64,000 nt of DNA from Polydactylus sextarius. Lineage: Eukaryota > Chordata > Actinopteri > Polynemidae. How positions within the stretch are numbered: position 1 is the stretch's first letter; every line of letters starts with the position of its first letter. This document shows positions 49,716-61,625 of this stretch, in pieces. A model generated the notes under the pieces. The model had not been told where the DNA came from. It did not search any database and saw only the letters and a program-made list of their open reading frames with translations. The stretch covers positions 8,666,001-8,730,000 of the forward strand of contig CM028906.1 in NCBI GenBank assembly GCA_016801845.1, in the 5' to 3' direction. The position numbers and the translations under genes were made by a program.

Positions 49716-50534
49716 ATTTACTCACACATCACGTTCTCCACACTGTCACACGCAGGCTACAGACACAGGATCAACAGGCTGTCTTCTTTCCATATGCTCT
49801 AATAATTTTTGATATTTTTCTGTAATTTTTTTGCTGCCGTGTCACAACTTTTCCGCTTTTTGGGTTCAGAGAGGCTGATCTAATCAAATCCAACACTTAC
49901 ATTTTCCTTCCTTGTGTGTGCCCCCGTGTTTTGTGTGGAAAGGATAATTAATTGGATGACATGTCCTCTTTTTCACAAGTTTGAAAATCGGGTGGTGGGT
50001 TCTGGCCCCTCCACTGATTGTCCTTTCTTCCTTTGTTTCTCAGCTCACAAACAGCCTGTACGCCTGCTAATAACCTATGTGTGTGTATGTGTGTATGTGT
50101 GTGTGTCAGGATCATTTATTGACCTTGTTCATATGCAGTCAAGCTGAAATTGCTTTATTACGACGGAGGCAGATTGCAGTTTAGTGCAATCAAATGAATA
50201 CGAAAGCCGAGGGAGCCTGTTATTATAGCTACAGTCAGAGTAGGGAAATGGAAGAAATCACAGTTTTGTTTCGTTTTTTTTTCCCACAAAACAGCAGATA
50301 ATTTTCACATTGTGTTTTGAGATGATACGTATGTACACACATTACATACATTCAAGTAGATCCTGTGGTAGCTGTGTAATAATTATAGAAGGATCTGTGT
50401 AATGTTATGTCTTCCTGCTGTCAGCTATTACTGGCCTAATGAGAAAGACAGCGAGAAAATTAACATAATGAACTAGGCTCCAGGCGTCGTATACACACCA
50501 ACTTTCACAAACTCGCACTCTGTCTGTCTCTCAT

Positions 50535-50563
50535 GCACGCATGCGCTCGCACACGCACGCACG

Positions 50564-50594
<31 letters not shown>

Positions 50595-50600
50595 ACACAT
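50535..50600. repeat. (CA)n with GCAC start
   Basis: gcatgcgctcgcacacgcac leading into CA repeats, all alternating purine-pyrimidine. Confidence 0.88.
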
Positions 50601-53168
50601 CTATGGAAACCAGAGAGGAAAAACAACTACTTCAACACATTAAACAAACACACATTTAGCACATTGTATCATGCTTAGCCAACAGTTTTCTGAATTATCT
50701 TCTCTACTGTACTCATGGGAGCAAGCTAGAAAAGCAAGTACACACACACACAAAGCAACATCCAAAGCTAGCAGCTTGAATGTGTGGATTTTTTTAGTAT
50801 TATCCTAAGGGTGCAATAAGTTACCTGTTTAAGTTTGAATCTCGAAATTGTCAATACTGTATATAACTGTTTGTTTTATGCAGAGTAAGCACAAACACAC
50901 ATACACACACAAATTGCAGAGCTCGAGTTATGTTTATGATTTCACAATAATGAATATTATCTCAAAGGGAGATGTGAGCTGCTGCCCCATGCTGTGTGTA
51001 GGGAGTCAGGCTGAAGTTCAGTCTCATTACTGCGTTGACTCTGTGCAGTACACCAGTGAGTACGAATAAACACACCACACAAGTGTGCGTGTGAGTTGAA
51101 TGCTCTTTGTCGCTCCAACTCTTATGTCTCTGGTTTTGTTTAAAGGCTTTCTTACCTTATCATGATGCAGTATTTTCTCTGCCCATTAATTTACCATAGC
51201 GGTTATGTTCATTTAAAAACATTTTGCCTTCCCAAGTCTGCTGTATTTATTATACTGCCATTAAACCACACCTGACACTGCAACTCATTGTTTCTGTTGA
51301 AGATGAAGTTGAAGATACATTACTAAGATGTTGTCAGTGTCTTGATGACCACACTTTCTTGTGAACATAATATATCAGGAACAACCAGAGGAAATGTTAT
51401 GACATCTGGCACAAGTTTTCACCTGAGGGAAGGTCTGCATGATTAGAACAAATGTTTACACAAGAGTTGGGCTAGATTGATGAAATGATCAAATTTTGCT
51501 TGTCAGAGGTCAAAAGTCAAGGGTACAAAACATGTCTGGTATTGTATGTTAAATATTATTTAACTGCGACTGGACTGGTAGGCGGATGCATATAACATAT
51601 GATGTAGAGTGGAACCTACTTCCTGCATTTAGATCCGTTCACTTCTATCTATAACAGAAATCTGACATGGCAGAAGAGATGTGTTGAATTTGAAATATGC
51701 TGGCGTTAATAAGGCAACATGATGTGCAGGTTTCAGCATTTTTGTTGGAATAGCTCATTAAAGTAAACATATCTGGATTTATTTTTTGTCTTGCAGGTTG
51801 CCTGTAGAACTTTGTCCTGACACGTATTTGGACTCATAAACTTCTCTGGCAAGAATAACGAGCAAAACCCTCATAGTATTGTCACTTTCCATTATTGTCA
51901 CACATCCATTATTGAGCCAGTTAAAATCAGCCAAGTGGAGTGTTTATGATCATAGCGACCCTGTAGTTTCTATGAATACCTTTCTTCTACTAATAACATG
52001 CCCCATTACTTTTGCTTAAGATAGACATGATCAGTTATTCTAAAGCTGAGGTTAAATTAAGTTGCTCTAATGTATTTTTTCTGCTTCTGCATCAAGGACA
52101 GCTGACAAGAGGAAATATGTTTTACCTTCCAGTCATGTGATATTTCAAAGTCAAAATTATAGTGACATCACACACATTTTGCCTATAAATCACTTGCCAG
52201 TTTAGAGCGACCAGTCTGGCTGACGCAGGCACACAACTACGAGACGATAGTTTTAGTTTTAAGCTACATTTGTTTACATTTTGCCTAATTGGCACCAGTG
52301 AATTTAGCTGAAATGGCTGTGTAATTCACACTGAAGCTGATGTGTGCATGTTGTTTGTGTGATCATGAATTATATCCTTTAGAAGGAGTGAGATTTTTCA
52401 GCTTCTCCCATTTCTTCCCACATTCGACTAGTTTTTAATTTGCAATAAACAGAACAGCGCAAAAAAACGTGTTTGAATTGCAATTAAGATCTAATTAACC
52501 TGAGCACAAGCATTACCAACACTATTGTAACAGCTTTATTGTATTCTTAATGGTCTGTGAAAAATCACACTGGTTATAGCCAAAATGTGTCTTTTGCATT
52601 TAAGAGAAAAATGGTAAAGTTGTAATGAGAAGCTGCGGTTTGTGGAAAATGAAAGGTATAATTACTCTGACACACACACATTATGAATTCATACAGCGTG
52701 GAAATAAAAGACACAGCGACTCATACTTCTTATATATACAGTTGACATTTATAGAGCTAATACAAAACCCACTGTGGTACAGATCATTTATAAAACTAAA
52801 CCGTAACAACAACAACATAAATAGTTCAGAATCCTGATCAGTAAAAATATATTGGTCCCCTTCCAGCATCAGAGTTGAGGCTGACGCCGAGAGTGAGTTG
52901 ATGGTGGTGGAGGATTTATGATGTTCTATTGCTTTCACTGCTGCATATACCCACTGCAAGACTGGAGCTCTTTCACAGACTGGAGATTAAGCCCAGCCAA
53001 ACTTTGTACAAATAAATTAACTGTTCAACACAACACCCAGTGTATCCAAATCTCTCTCTATTGTTGAATACATGGGTTGCCTTTACTGAGCTTTTGAGTG
53101 TTAAGCCTATAGGAATTTTACTGACCTGAGCTTGCATGTTTCATTATCTCATGGTGGGTGAGTGGGGG

Positions 53169-54407
53169 TTTATTAGACATAAATATTTGGTATTTGAAGG
53201 GTTTTTAATTCAGGAAAATTATAATATTGTAAAAAATACTGAATATCAGCATAAATGCTACATAAAAGAATGTTACATGTCCAAAGTCAGAACAGAAGAA
53301 CAGACTTTGGGAAGTTTTCCCAGACTTTGCTGTTTGGAATACTGCTTTATAGAGTGTAGCACTGGACGTAGACCCTATTGACACTTTCCATTTCAAAAGT
53401 AATGGATCATCAGTCTAATTACAATGACAGTACAGACTAAAAATACATTTGAAGTATTCAAACCTGACCAAGAAAAATCAAACCTTAAATCTGGAATGCA
53501 TCATGGAATCTTATTCAGATTTCAAAATCTTTTCATTAAAGTACAACATGACCGAATCCCAGATTTGAAGTTCAGTCCTTATTAAGGCCCAGAGAAAGAA
53601 CACAGCAACTCCATTCATGCTGAGATCACACTACATCATAAAAACGATTTGATATATAACTACAAACTTTTTACTCCTTTTTTAAAAAAAAAAATCTACT
53701 TGTCATTTCCCTCTAACACTGTAGGATGTGATGAAAGTACTTTTTCTTTTATATAGTTAATTCCACTCCCTCATCTTTCAAATCAGTTTAGCAGTAGGTG
53801 GATCGATATGGAAACATATGATACTACTCATAAATGGCTCCGCAGACAATACTCTGGTCTTCAGACAAGAGTGTAACAGTTAATCACTTTACTTGCGGCT
53901 TGTCAACAACCTTCTTAATACTGGTGAATGAAATGTGGGTTTGAGGCTTGTTCAAATACAGTAGCACAGTTCAGATGACACAGCTGTAATGCTTGTGATA
54001 CATGAGGTAAGAATGAGTGAGTGCAGGATGATTTATGTATCTGCTGTGTGGTTTGAGTGGAAGTCTGTCAACAAGTCCATTGAAGAAAAAATCCTTTCAA
54101 CAAGTAATAAACTGCAAAATGTTGCCGTGTGTCTAAATAAGCAAGTATGTCCAAGCATGTGTGAGTGTTTTAACCCCAGAAAAACACATATGTGGTTTGC
54201 TTAGTCTCTTCAAACTGTTCCGTTGATACTGATCGTTTGATCAGACTCAAAATTTCTGGATTGGTCCCTTAAAAAAACCTGCTGGTTGAAACGAAGTCTG
54301 TGCTGCTTCCAGTTGCAAATCAGTTTGCCATTTCTGGAAAGACAAAGTTTTTTGTTCCTTCAGAGCATCTGAAATATTCTCTTTCACTGTGTGTGTTTGT
54401 GTGTGTG
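53169..54407 (-). other. ccdc102a: probable ccdc102a 3' UTR
   Basis: The first AATAAA on the minus strand after the ccdc102a stop is at 53174-53169, which would give a 3' UTR of about 1.2 kb. The assignment rests on the hexamer only. Confidence 0.3.
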
Positions 54408-54543
54408 TCATGGGATCTGGAGCTGCAGTTCCTCCTCCTCCTCCTCGTCCATGTCGCTGGTTGGACCATCTGGGTTTTCAGGACTGAATCGAGCTGATCG
54501 CATCTTCCCAAACAGGCCGGGATTCTGCTGCTGCCGCCGCAGT
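54408..54543 (-). CDS. ccdc102a: ccdc102a last coding exon
   Basis: 136 nt starting with the third base of an Arg codon. It reads LRRQQQNPGLFGKMRSARF, then a short Pro/Ser-rich linker, a six-Glu acidic stretch and LQLQIP before TGA at 54410-54408. The acceptor is ctctgccag. It corresponds closely to the CCDC102A C-terminus, with the poly-Glu run coded by a GAG repeat. Confidence 0.94.
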
Positions 54544-57500
54544 CTGGCAGAGGAAGACAGAGAAAGCTGCTAATAAATTTATGCAGTATGCAATTTAAGC
54601 AAAGCTTTTAGTATTATTATTATATAGTTTCAGACCAAATGTTTGGGAAATTATGACCTTGTGTTTCTTGCACGGGCAAAGCCACCGGACTGTTAATGGA
54701 GTATTTCTCAGTTTGAGAATATTATCAGCGAAAAATATCAGCGAAAGGCAGAACTCTTCCTGAAAGCTGGCTGTGCTACCATAACCACAACTGAAAGGCA
54801 GAACACAGCTTAAGTCTGGAACTGTGAAGCTGTAGTTGGGGTATTACAGTAAGTACTGATGATTTTTCTCATTTAAACAGTAAATATCATTCCATCTTAT
54901 AGTCTTATAGTCATGATGCTTTGATGTTTGAAGCACCAAAGCCTCAGCTCTCTCCTGTGTATTTTCCCTGACTGTGCCTGAGATGCCAACCGACTTTTAA
55001 CCTTGTCTCGACAGCATTCGTATTTGCATCTCTCTGCTCTGACACACGATGTGAAAAGGTGTCAAGAACTGATTCACATGACCTCAAACTACCTGCAGTT
55101 GCCACAATAACAAGGAACTTGTCACAGAGTGCAAAGAGTACAAACTATGCCAGAGAACTGGAGTGATTTCACTATTTAAAATAAATAAAGGAAACATTAA
55201 CTGATCAGCTAAAAGATTAAAAATACTGACAGATGATTTAATGTCTCATTACAATAAAATGTTCTGCTGGGAAACCTGGAATACTTACATTCATCTACAA
55301 GTTCCAGATCAATGTTCAGATGAAGTTCCACGCTACCTTTATCCCAATGTATGGGATGTTTCAGAACAAGCCTGATCATATAGACCCTGCTGCACAACCA
55401 ACATAATCTATTGCTAATATCACAGTGCCAGAAACCAGAGGACACTTGGTGTGCATGCTCTGGAAGGCCTCCTGCATCATTCTGTGGCTACTATCCAAGA
55501 CCTCTGAGAGACTGGTTTTACTGCACCTGAGGACTCTGATTAAAGCTTTCCTGAACCCACTACAGTTTTCTTAATGAACCTATATCTAGGAGGAGAATGA
55601 TCTACCAGACACAAGACTTTCTCTCACCTGTAGAAGCAGTAAAATGCTATACTAGCCATGTTCTTGGACTTCTCTGGTGCTTTCAACACCATGTAGCAAT
55701 AACTACAGACAGAGAAGCTGCTGGAGATGCATCTATATCCCGACACCCGACACTTCCTGGATCACACACTGCTTCACAGCCAAGCCACAGTATGTCAGGG
55801 TGATGGCTGCACATTTGTTCAGTGACTCCAGCACACCCCTAGGATCTCTACAGGCACTATTCCTGATCACTTTCCTCACTTTAGACTTCTTCTACAACTC
55901 TAGTGCTTAGCACCTTCAGAGGTTTTCTGCTGACTCTTTAATTGTTGAATGACCACAAAAATCAAAGAACCAAAGAAGTGAACTGATCAGCTTCATTACA
56001 TGATGTAGTAATAAGCACCTGAAGGTCAAGTCAATGGCTTCCATTAGCTTGTTGTTCTGGGACAATGGCATCAAGACTGGAGAGGTCAACAAAATCAATA
56101 GGTTGATGAGGAAAGCCTACTATGTAGTGGGTCTGGACCCACCAGACAGACCATAGGTGAGAAGAGGATGAAGAACACATTCAGTTGCTCCATGAGGAAC
56201 TATGACAGCTGGGCAGTTCTTTCATTTGGGCTCATTTCACCTGAGAACAAGAATCTTGTCGCAACTTTCTTAACTTTTCTTAAAACCAAATGCAACAACC
56301 AAGCTGTCATCATCATGCACCACATTATGTTCTCTTAACCACAAATGGAAACATGAGTATCTGCCTACTGAATGGTAGAGTGTGTGTGTCAGTGGACTTT
56401 GTGGTTGCCAAATCGTTAAAATGCATGAAAACTAACACTGAGAGTAAGGTGCAACCCTGTGTCACCCTCAGGGACCAGTCATTTAGAATCAGATCTGTAG
56501 TGATCATATCCTTGGAATGTCAAATAACACTGAATAACAATATTTTAATTTATACATCTCAAATGTGTAAGATGATGGCGTCCCTGACGTCACAGGTAAC
56601 ACTTCACAAAAATTACATGAGGCAGCACTTACAGTACAGTGTGACAAACAGTTGTGTGCGTGAGACATGCGCAGGATGAAGAAATGAGTGAGAGCAGAGC
56701 CATCTGTCATGTCATGAGGAACGGGATTTGAACTTACTAATATTCAAGATGATAAAACACACACACACACACGCAAGCATGCACGCGTGCACACACACAC
56801 ACTTCAAGTGGGGTCTCAGAAACTGAATGAAAAAAAAAAAACAGAAGAGAAGCTTGAGCTACACTCTCTACAAGAGCAAACACTGATTTGTGTCAGTCTC
56901 CAAAGCAGTTGCCATGCCAACATGTCTGTCAGTCCCTCCACAGAGCTGAGCAACGACAGAGCTCACTGTTACTATGGTGACCTGCGACTGGGTGCTCAGC
57001 GATTGGCTGCCGGGTGCTGGAGCAACGATGTGGAGAAAATGCAGAGGGAGAGGCGGAGAGCAAGGACTCTGCAAAGCTGATAGAGTGTGAGAGCTGAACT
57101 GGGTGACAACACACACACACACACACACGCAGCTGAAGAAATCTAATCTTGAAATAGTAAGAGAAGGTGCAGCAGGCTGTCAGCTTCACATCACAGACAC
57201 ACACTTAAACATGGTGTGTTTTCATAGTCGTGCTGTTTTGATGTGTGCTGTTGTGAGCGTGAGACCATTCTTATTTAGAGTCCACAAATTCTATTTTGGC
57301 ATAAGCCGTTAAGCCTTTGTGTAAGACATACCTATGTCCTTGGTTTAGATAACAATATTATAAATGTAGAATATTTAACAGGTTGTTTTTGTCTTTTGGA
57401 GTCATTGACTGAAATTACATTTAAGTTACATTTAAAATACAAAAAAAAAAAAATGCTTGTGGGCTGGTTTATAATCTAAATAAACTTAAATTAACACCTC

Positions 57501-58747
57501 ATTTTCTTCTAGCATTTAAAGAAAAGTGTGCTCTGGGTCTACCCTGAGGTCTTTTACCAGTTGATAAAAACTCAATCAAAAGGTGCCCTGGAGTCATTCT
57601 GATCTAATGTGCCCAAACCACCCCCACTAGCTCCTCACCCCTCTCTCTATGGCTGAGCACGGACTCTGCAGAGGAGACTCATCTGTTTGTATCTACAATC
57701 TCATTCTGTTGCTCATTACTCAAAGCTCATGACCATAGGTGAAGGTTGTAATGAATATCGACTGGTAAATCGACAGCTTCACTTTCCTGCTCAGCTCCCT
57801 CATCACCATGATGGTCTAGTAAATGCCTGCTTTACTGCTAACTGCAACCAATTGATCTATCAACCTCTCCTTCATCCAGCTCTCATTGTGAACAACACCC
57901 AGAGGTACTTAAACTCCTTCAATTGGAGCAGAAACTTCTACAACCCAAGGGATTCCAGCAAATTCAGCCATTTTCAGCAGAAAACCATGGCATCTAACTT
58001 GGAGGTATGTCAAGTCTGACAAAACCTCAGCATCCCACAGGAGAAACTAGAAACACAACATGACTTGCTGCCACCACAGTCTGATCCTGAATAAGCTGCT
58101 GGACACAGATGGATGGATTATATTAAATATAAGCTGTATTTGGATCCATTATCAGGATTAGAATTTTACATTTTTGTAAATGTGTGAAAAAAGAACTGTG
58201 ATCAGATCTACATCAGGTGGAGATGCACTCGGTACAGCACAGTCACACGGTGCTGAAAAAAAAAAAACTTCAAATATCACAAGTACCTCTTGTAACTCAC
58301 TCTATTAAAAGCTACAGGTAGCAGCAGTAATGTTGCTATGGTTAACAAGTGTAAACACACGTGGAATTAGATGATGCTCTCACAACCACTCATCACATAT
58401 GCACCATAAATACTGTTAGCGTCATTACAACCAAATCATTACAACGTGTTCCAGCGTGACCTAAAATGTGATAACAATAGAGTGATTATACTACAGAGTT
58501 GCCCAATTCAAAGTTAAAGAGGAGAAAACTTCATGAGAAAGCGTCATGAAGCTTCTTACTGTCATTAAGAAAAAACCAGACATGGCCAGACAAACAGAAA
58601 ACAAACAACAACAGACATCACACAGATTCTGAGGTAAACACAACACAACACACACACTGAGGCTCCACTCTGTTCAAGATCTGGACTGGTACCAGTGTGT
58701 ACGTGTGTGTGTTCATGCTTGTTTGAATTGAAAGCATGTTCATGTTG

Positions 58748-58783
<36 letters not shown>

Positions 58784-58920
58784 ATGAGTGTTTGTGTCTT
58801 ACCTTGACTGTAAGTGTTCCAATTGTACCTGCAGGTTCTCAGTCTGCTCCACCTGCTCATCCAGAGATCTCTGCAGTTTCCTGGTCTGGTTATGTGACTC
58901 ATCCAACTACACGCACACAG

Positions 58921-58988
<68 letters not shown>

Positions 58989-59652
58989 AAACACACAAAC
59001 ACACAAACACACAAACACACACAAACACACACACACACACAAACATTTGTAATTTGTAAACCCTCATTATGCCTTAAACTTGAAACAGCTGTGTGAAGGG
59101 CAGCACCTGGACATACTGCTGTCCAGAAAAACAGAATATTAGCATTTTTATCACATTTTTCCAGTGTGCGCTGTTGGTGTCTCATGAGGTAAAAATAAAC
59201 TTGATGAGGTCAGTGCTGCACTTAACACCAAACAGTTCTTCAGAAGTAACAGTGATAACCACCTCTACAGATATTTAAATCATCTCAGGATGTTTTCCAT
59301 TAACTTTGACTTCTGTGGACATTGAAATCACATGAAATAAGTGATTATTTTTAATGTAAATGAATCTGTAGTGGCTTGTTTTCCTATTGACTGTCCTGTG
59401 AGAATCTGATTGGTGGAACAATAAGGACGATCTAATGAACTGCTCTGTGTTCAGACTATACATGTGCAGCCGTGCTCCTACCTCGTCCTCAGCTTGTCCT
59501 AACTCTTTCTTAAGCTCCTCCACCCTCAGTCGCAGCTTTTTGACCTCCGCCTCGTGACTCTCCACTCTCCGGTTGGCGTGGGCGAGCTCTGCTGTCTTCT
59601 CCTGGAACTGCTTCTTCAGCTTAGCGTGAATGTGGCGAAGGTCAGCCAGCTC
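54408..59652 (-). CDS. ccdc102a: ccdc102a, coiled-coil domain protein 102A (3' part, three coding exons)
   Basis: The last three coding exons of ccdc102a (59652-59482, 58906-58803, 54543-54408), joined in phase, encode the C-terminal 136 residues of a roughly 550-residue protein. The product is a myosin-tail-like coiled coil of poorly known function; its paralogue CCDC102B acts at the centrosome linker (family knowledge). The translated segments LKKQFQEKTAELAHANRRV, KKLRLRVEELKKEL, NQTRKLQRSLDEQ, NLQVQLEHLQSRLRRQQQN and the acidic C-terminus ending LQIP match CCDC102A. The 5' exons lie beyond 64000; I found none between 59653 and 64000. Same strand as dok4 and the same neighbour order as in human. 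Confidence 0.93.
55255..55445 (+). mobile_element. Tc1-like transposase fragment
   Basis: 'atgttctgctgggaaacctg' and 'acattca' begin it. After a gap come 'tatgggatgtttcagaacaa' and 'gcctgatcatatagaccctg', then 'ttgctaatatcacagtgcca' followed by 'gaaaccagaggacac', all in order of the transposase C-terminal third of the fish Tc1-like family also present at 8738 and 21449. It is internally deleted. Confidence 0.6.
55450..56260 (+). pseudogene. LINE (L2/CR1-like) reverse transcriptase relic
   Basis: Plus-strand frames carry reverse transcriptase landmarks in order. 'ERLVLLHLRTLIKAFLNP'-like sequence lies near 55505-55560, MFLDFSGAFNTM (a core RT motif) at about 55659-55694, 'YVRVMAAHLFS' at about 55793, then a degenerate 'TPLGSLQALFLITF' and 'HLQRFSAD'. 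A 'INRLMRKAYYVVG'-like stretch is near 56093-56130. Stops and indels interrupt it. It lies antisense in the ccdc102a intron, directly abutting the Tc1-like fragment. Confidence 0.75.
57520..58010 (-). mobile_element. LINE RT relic, minus strand
   Basis: 'gctctgggtctaccctgagg', 'gcagaggagactcatctg', 'gctcatgaccataggtgaag', 'tcgactggtaaatcgacagc', 'atcaccatgatggtctagta' and 'aggtacttaaactccttcaa' appear in the antisense order of the same LINE family as 40672-41175, and extend further 5' into the element. Confidence 0.72.
58751..58781. repeat. (TG)n microsatellite downstream of a ccdc102a donor
   Basis: About 31 nt. In the ccdc102a transcript it is (CA)n, starting 21 nt past the donor at 58802. 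Confidence 0.95.
58803..58906 (-). CDS. ccdc102a: ccdc102a coding exon, coiled coil, flanked by GU/CA repeats
   Basis: 104 nt, reading LDESHNQTRKLQRSLDEQ and on to VQLEHLQS, with the first two bases of the next Arg codon. The donor is TCAAG|gtaaga. The acceptor gtgcgtgtag lies at the end of a (GU)n repeat of about 130 nt with no ordinary pyrimidine tract; about 21 nt after the donor a (CA)n tract begins. Skipping this exon would shift the frame. Confidence 0.93.
58912..59040. repeat. (CA)n / (ACAAAC)n array upstream of a ccdc102a acceptor
   Basis: About 130 nt. The left half is pure CA and the right half has regular AAAC interruptions every 8-10 nt. In the ccdc102a transcript it is (GU)n, ending about 5 nt from the acceptor AG. 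Confidence 0.95.
59482..59652 (-). CDS. ccdc102a: ccdc102a coding exon, coiled coil
   Basis: 171 nt, exactly 57 codons, from ELADLRHIHAKLKKQ to LGQAEDE. Charged heptads throughout, with no helix breaker. The acceptor is gtgtcctcag|GAG and the donor GAG|gtagga, phase 0. Confidence 0.94.
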
Positions 59653-61434
59653 CTGAGGACACGGCAGACAGACAGAGAGGACAAGGCTTCAACATTCACA
59701 ATTCATTTACCGCTGAAAACATGATTAGTTGATTCATCAGTTTGTTTGACTGCTTACCATTCAGAAATACTTCTGAAGTAAAAGGAAAAAAAAAAAAAAG
59801 TAGAAGTAAAAGTAAATAAAAAAGCTCAGTGTTTTGCTGCCCCCTACTGTTTGATGGCTCTTCTAGTCAGTACAATCAGCACAGCTGGTCAAAAATAAAC
59901 ACACCAGGGCAAAGTCATAATTTTAAGTATCAATAACTAAGGTACATGATATATGTGCCAAATATGAATTTATTAAGCATAAATACAAACAGTTATAAAC
60001 CATTCTCACACTTCTTAGAAAGTATCGCAACTAAGCATCATCTAGATGGCAGTGTTAGTGTCCTTGTATTGGGACCTCTGTTAAGCATAATAAAGCATTA
60101 TATAGTAAATAGAATAGATAAATGCAATCACAAAATGTGATGTCCACATATGTGGACGCCAGATCTTAGGAGGTTAATTATAACTAAGATATATCCTCAG
60201 TAGAATGTTTTACAGTTGAATAATAAATCTAGTAGAACTCCAAGGGACAAATTAATGGAAACAAACTAGATGGTCTTTGGCATCTACTGTTACTCATAAA
60301 ATCTTTCCACAACACTGGTCAACTTCCAAAGTGGGTGTAAACTATGTATTTCAAACATCTTGGGTTCAATAATAGTGTTAATGTCCAAATCAAAGAAAAA
60401 GTAACTCTCATTAAACTTGACTACTAACAGTTAGTAAAGCTGATCTTATTAGCAGTAGCCAGTGAGTATGGACTACACTATGGACTATCATGAAATGCTT
60501 CACATGTTTAATGGAAATGAAAAGGCTGTCACTGAGGAAGGAAACACAAACAGACAAAGTACTACTCTCCTTTCTAAGGTATAACATCCAGGAATAACAT
60601 CCCGGATGTCCTGACCACAGCCGCAAGGGTGTAATTCCTCTAAATGGAAATCTTAGTTTTGTTCCAAACTATTTTAAAGAGTTTTTTTTACCAATTTATC
60701 AGGATGTATTTGTGTTTAGGTGATTGTGGTCAGGTTTGCCTTCAGATAAGCCGCAGGAAGTCTGCACTTTCAGCTAATGGCATTATCAATAATGTACCAC
60801 TGTCACTCAACTGCACTTTCACGTACTTTTTACTTCACACCTAATGGCTCCTCAGACAGAGCGGCTTCCAGGAAGCTTATCTGAATTTATAAAGCAATTC
60901 ACTGGCGAGAAGTGAACAATAAAATCTAAGCCAAGTTCAAGGAGTGAGCAATGTCCATTATTTATTCATTCATAACTGTAGCTTCAAAGCCTAACAAATT
61001 AACACACACACACAAACCTAACTTCCCATAACATGACGCAAACACTCTGCTCCTTTTCAGTGAATATTGCTGTGATTATTGCAGCAAAAATAGTGGCTGT
61101 ATTTCATGAAAAATGACAGAATACAGTCTGCACATGAAAAACACAACAAGAAGAAATGAATCAAATTCTTTCTGCATCTTCTATCAACAAACTGTTGGGT
61201 GGTATTGGAAGAGAGGTGAGATTTAAGAGTAAGTTCAGTGTTATAGTATATTTCTGTTACTGTGAAGAAAAAAAAATACTATTAGTTAGTCTGACTTGAC
61301 AATCTAGTCTTCCTTTCAGCTCTAAGTCCATTGGTTGATCGATGGAGGAAATAGTGAGGAAACAGTTTTAGTCGTATATATGAGTATCTCAGTATTTGTG
61401 AGTCTATCATGTATAATCTATCTGTTAATGAATT

Positions 61435-61625
61435 CTTTTTTTAGTTTATCCTGTTGATGGTTAAAGGGGGTAAATGTGGGTAAGGGTGGGGGTAGAGTAA
61501 ACCCTGGACAGGTCATTTCTCTGTCTATAACAACCCTGATAGACTGTATAGACAAACGATTATTCAGACTACAATTCTCACCGTGGTCAGTTAAGAGCCA
61601 CCAGTTAAACTAACACAGATAGCAC
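61435..61625. repeat. LINE-associated interspersed repeat fragment
   Basis: 'tatcctgttgatggttaaag', 'gtaaaccctggacaggtca', 'caatt-ctcaccgtggtcag' and 'agccaccagttaaactaac' follow the order of a widespread fish repeat (…cctggacaggtcgccag…agtcaccaattaacc…). Confidence 0.55.

Larger units (their letters stand above)
37101..53168. other. dok4-ccdc102a intergenic region
   Basis: About 16 kb without a recognised cellular gene. It holds LINE relics at 37141-37470, 37900-38720 and 40672-41175, and many microsatellites. Stretches 38760-39630, 39700-40650, 42240-43700, 43760-45500, 45850-49350 and 50600-53160 contain only short random-looking open frames. A TATA-like motif lies near 52180 and a perfect 20-bp palindrome at 45685-45704. 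Confidence 0.6.
54544..58802 (-). other. ccdc102a: ccdc102a last intron
   Basis: 4259 nt, containing a Tc1-like fragment (55255-55445), a LINE reverse transcriptase relic (55450-56260), (CA)n tracts at 56757-56801 and 57110-57128, and an antisense LINE piece (57520-58010). The remainder (54600-55250, 56300-56750, 58110-58740) is unremarkable. Confidence 0.85.

Noticed and set aside
54417..54460. Microsatellite-like run of cctcctcctcctc
   Set aside because: It is the coding sequence for the Glu stretch in the last ccdc102a exon, not an independent repeat feature.
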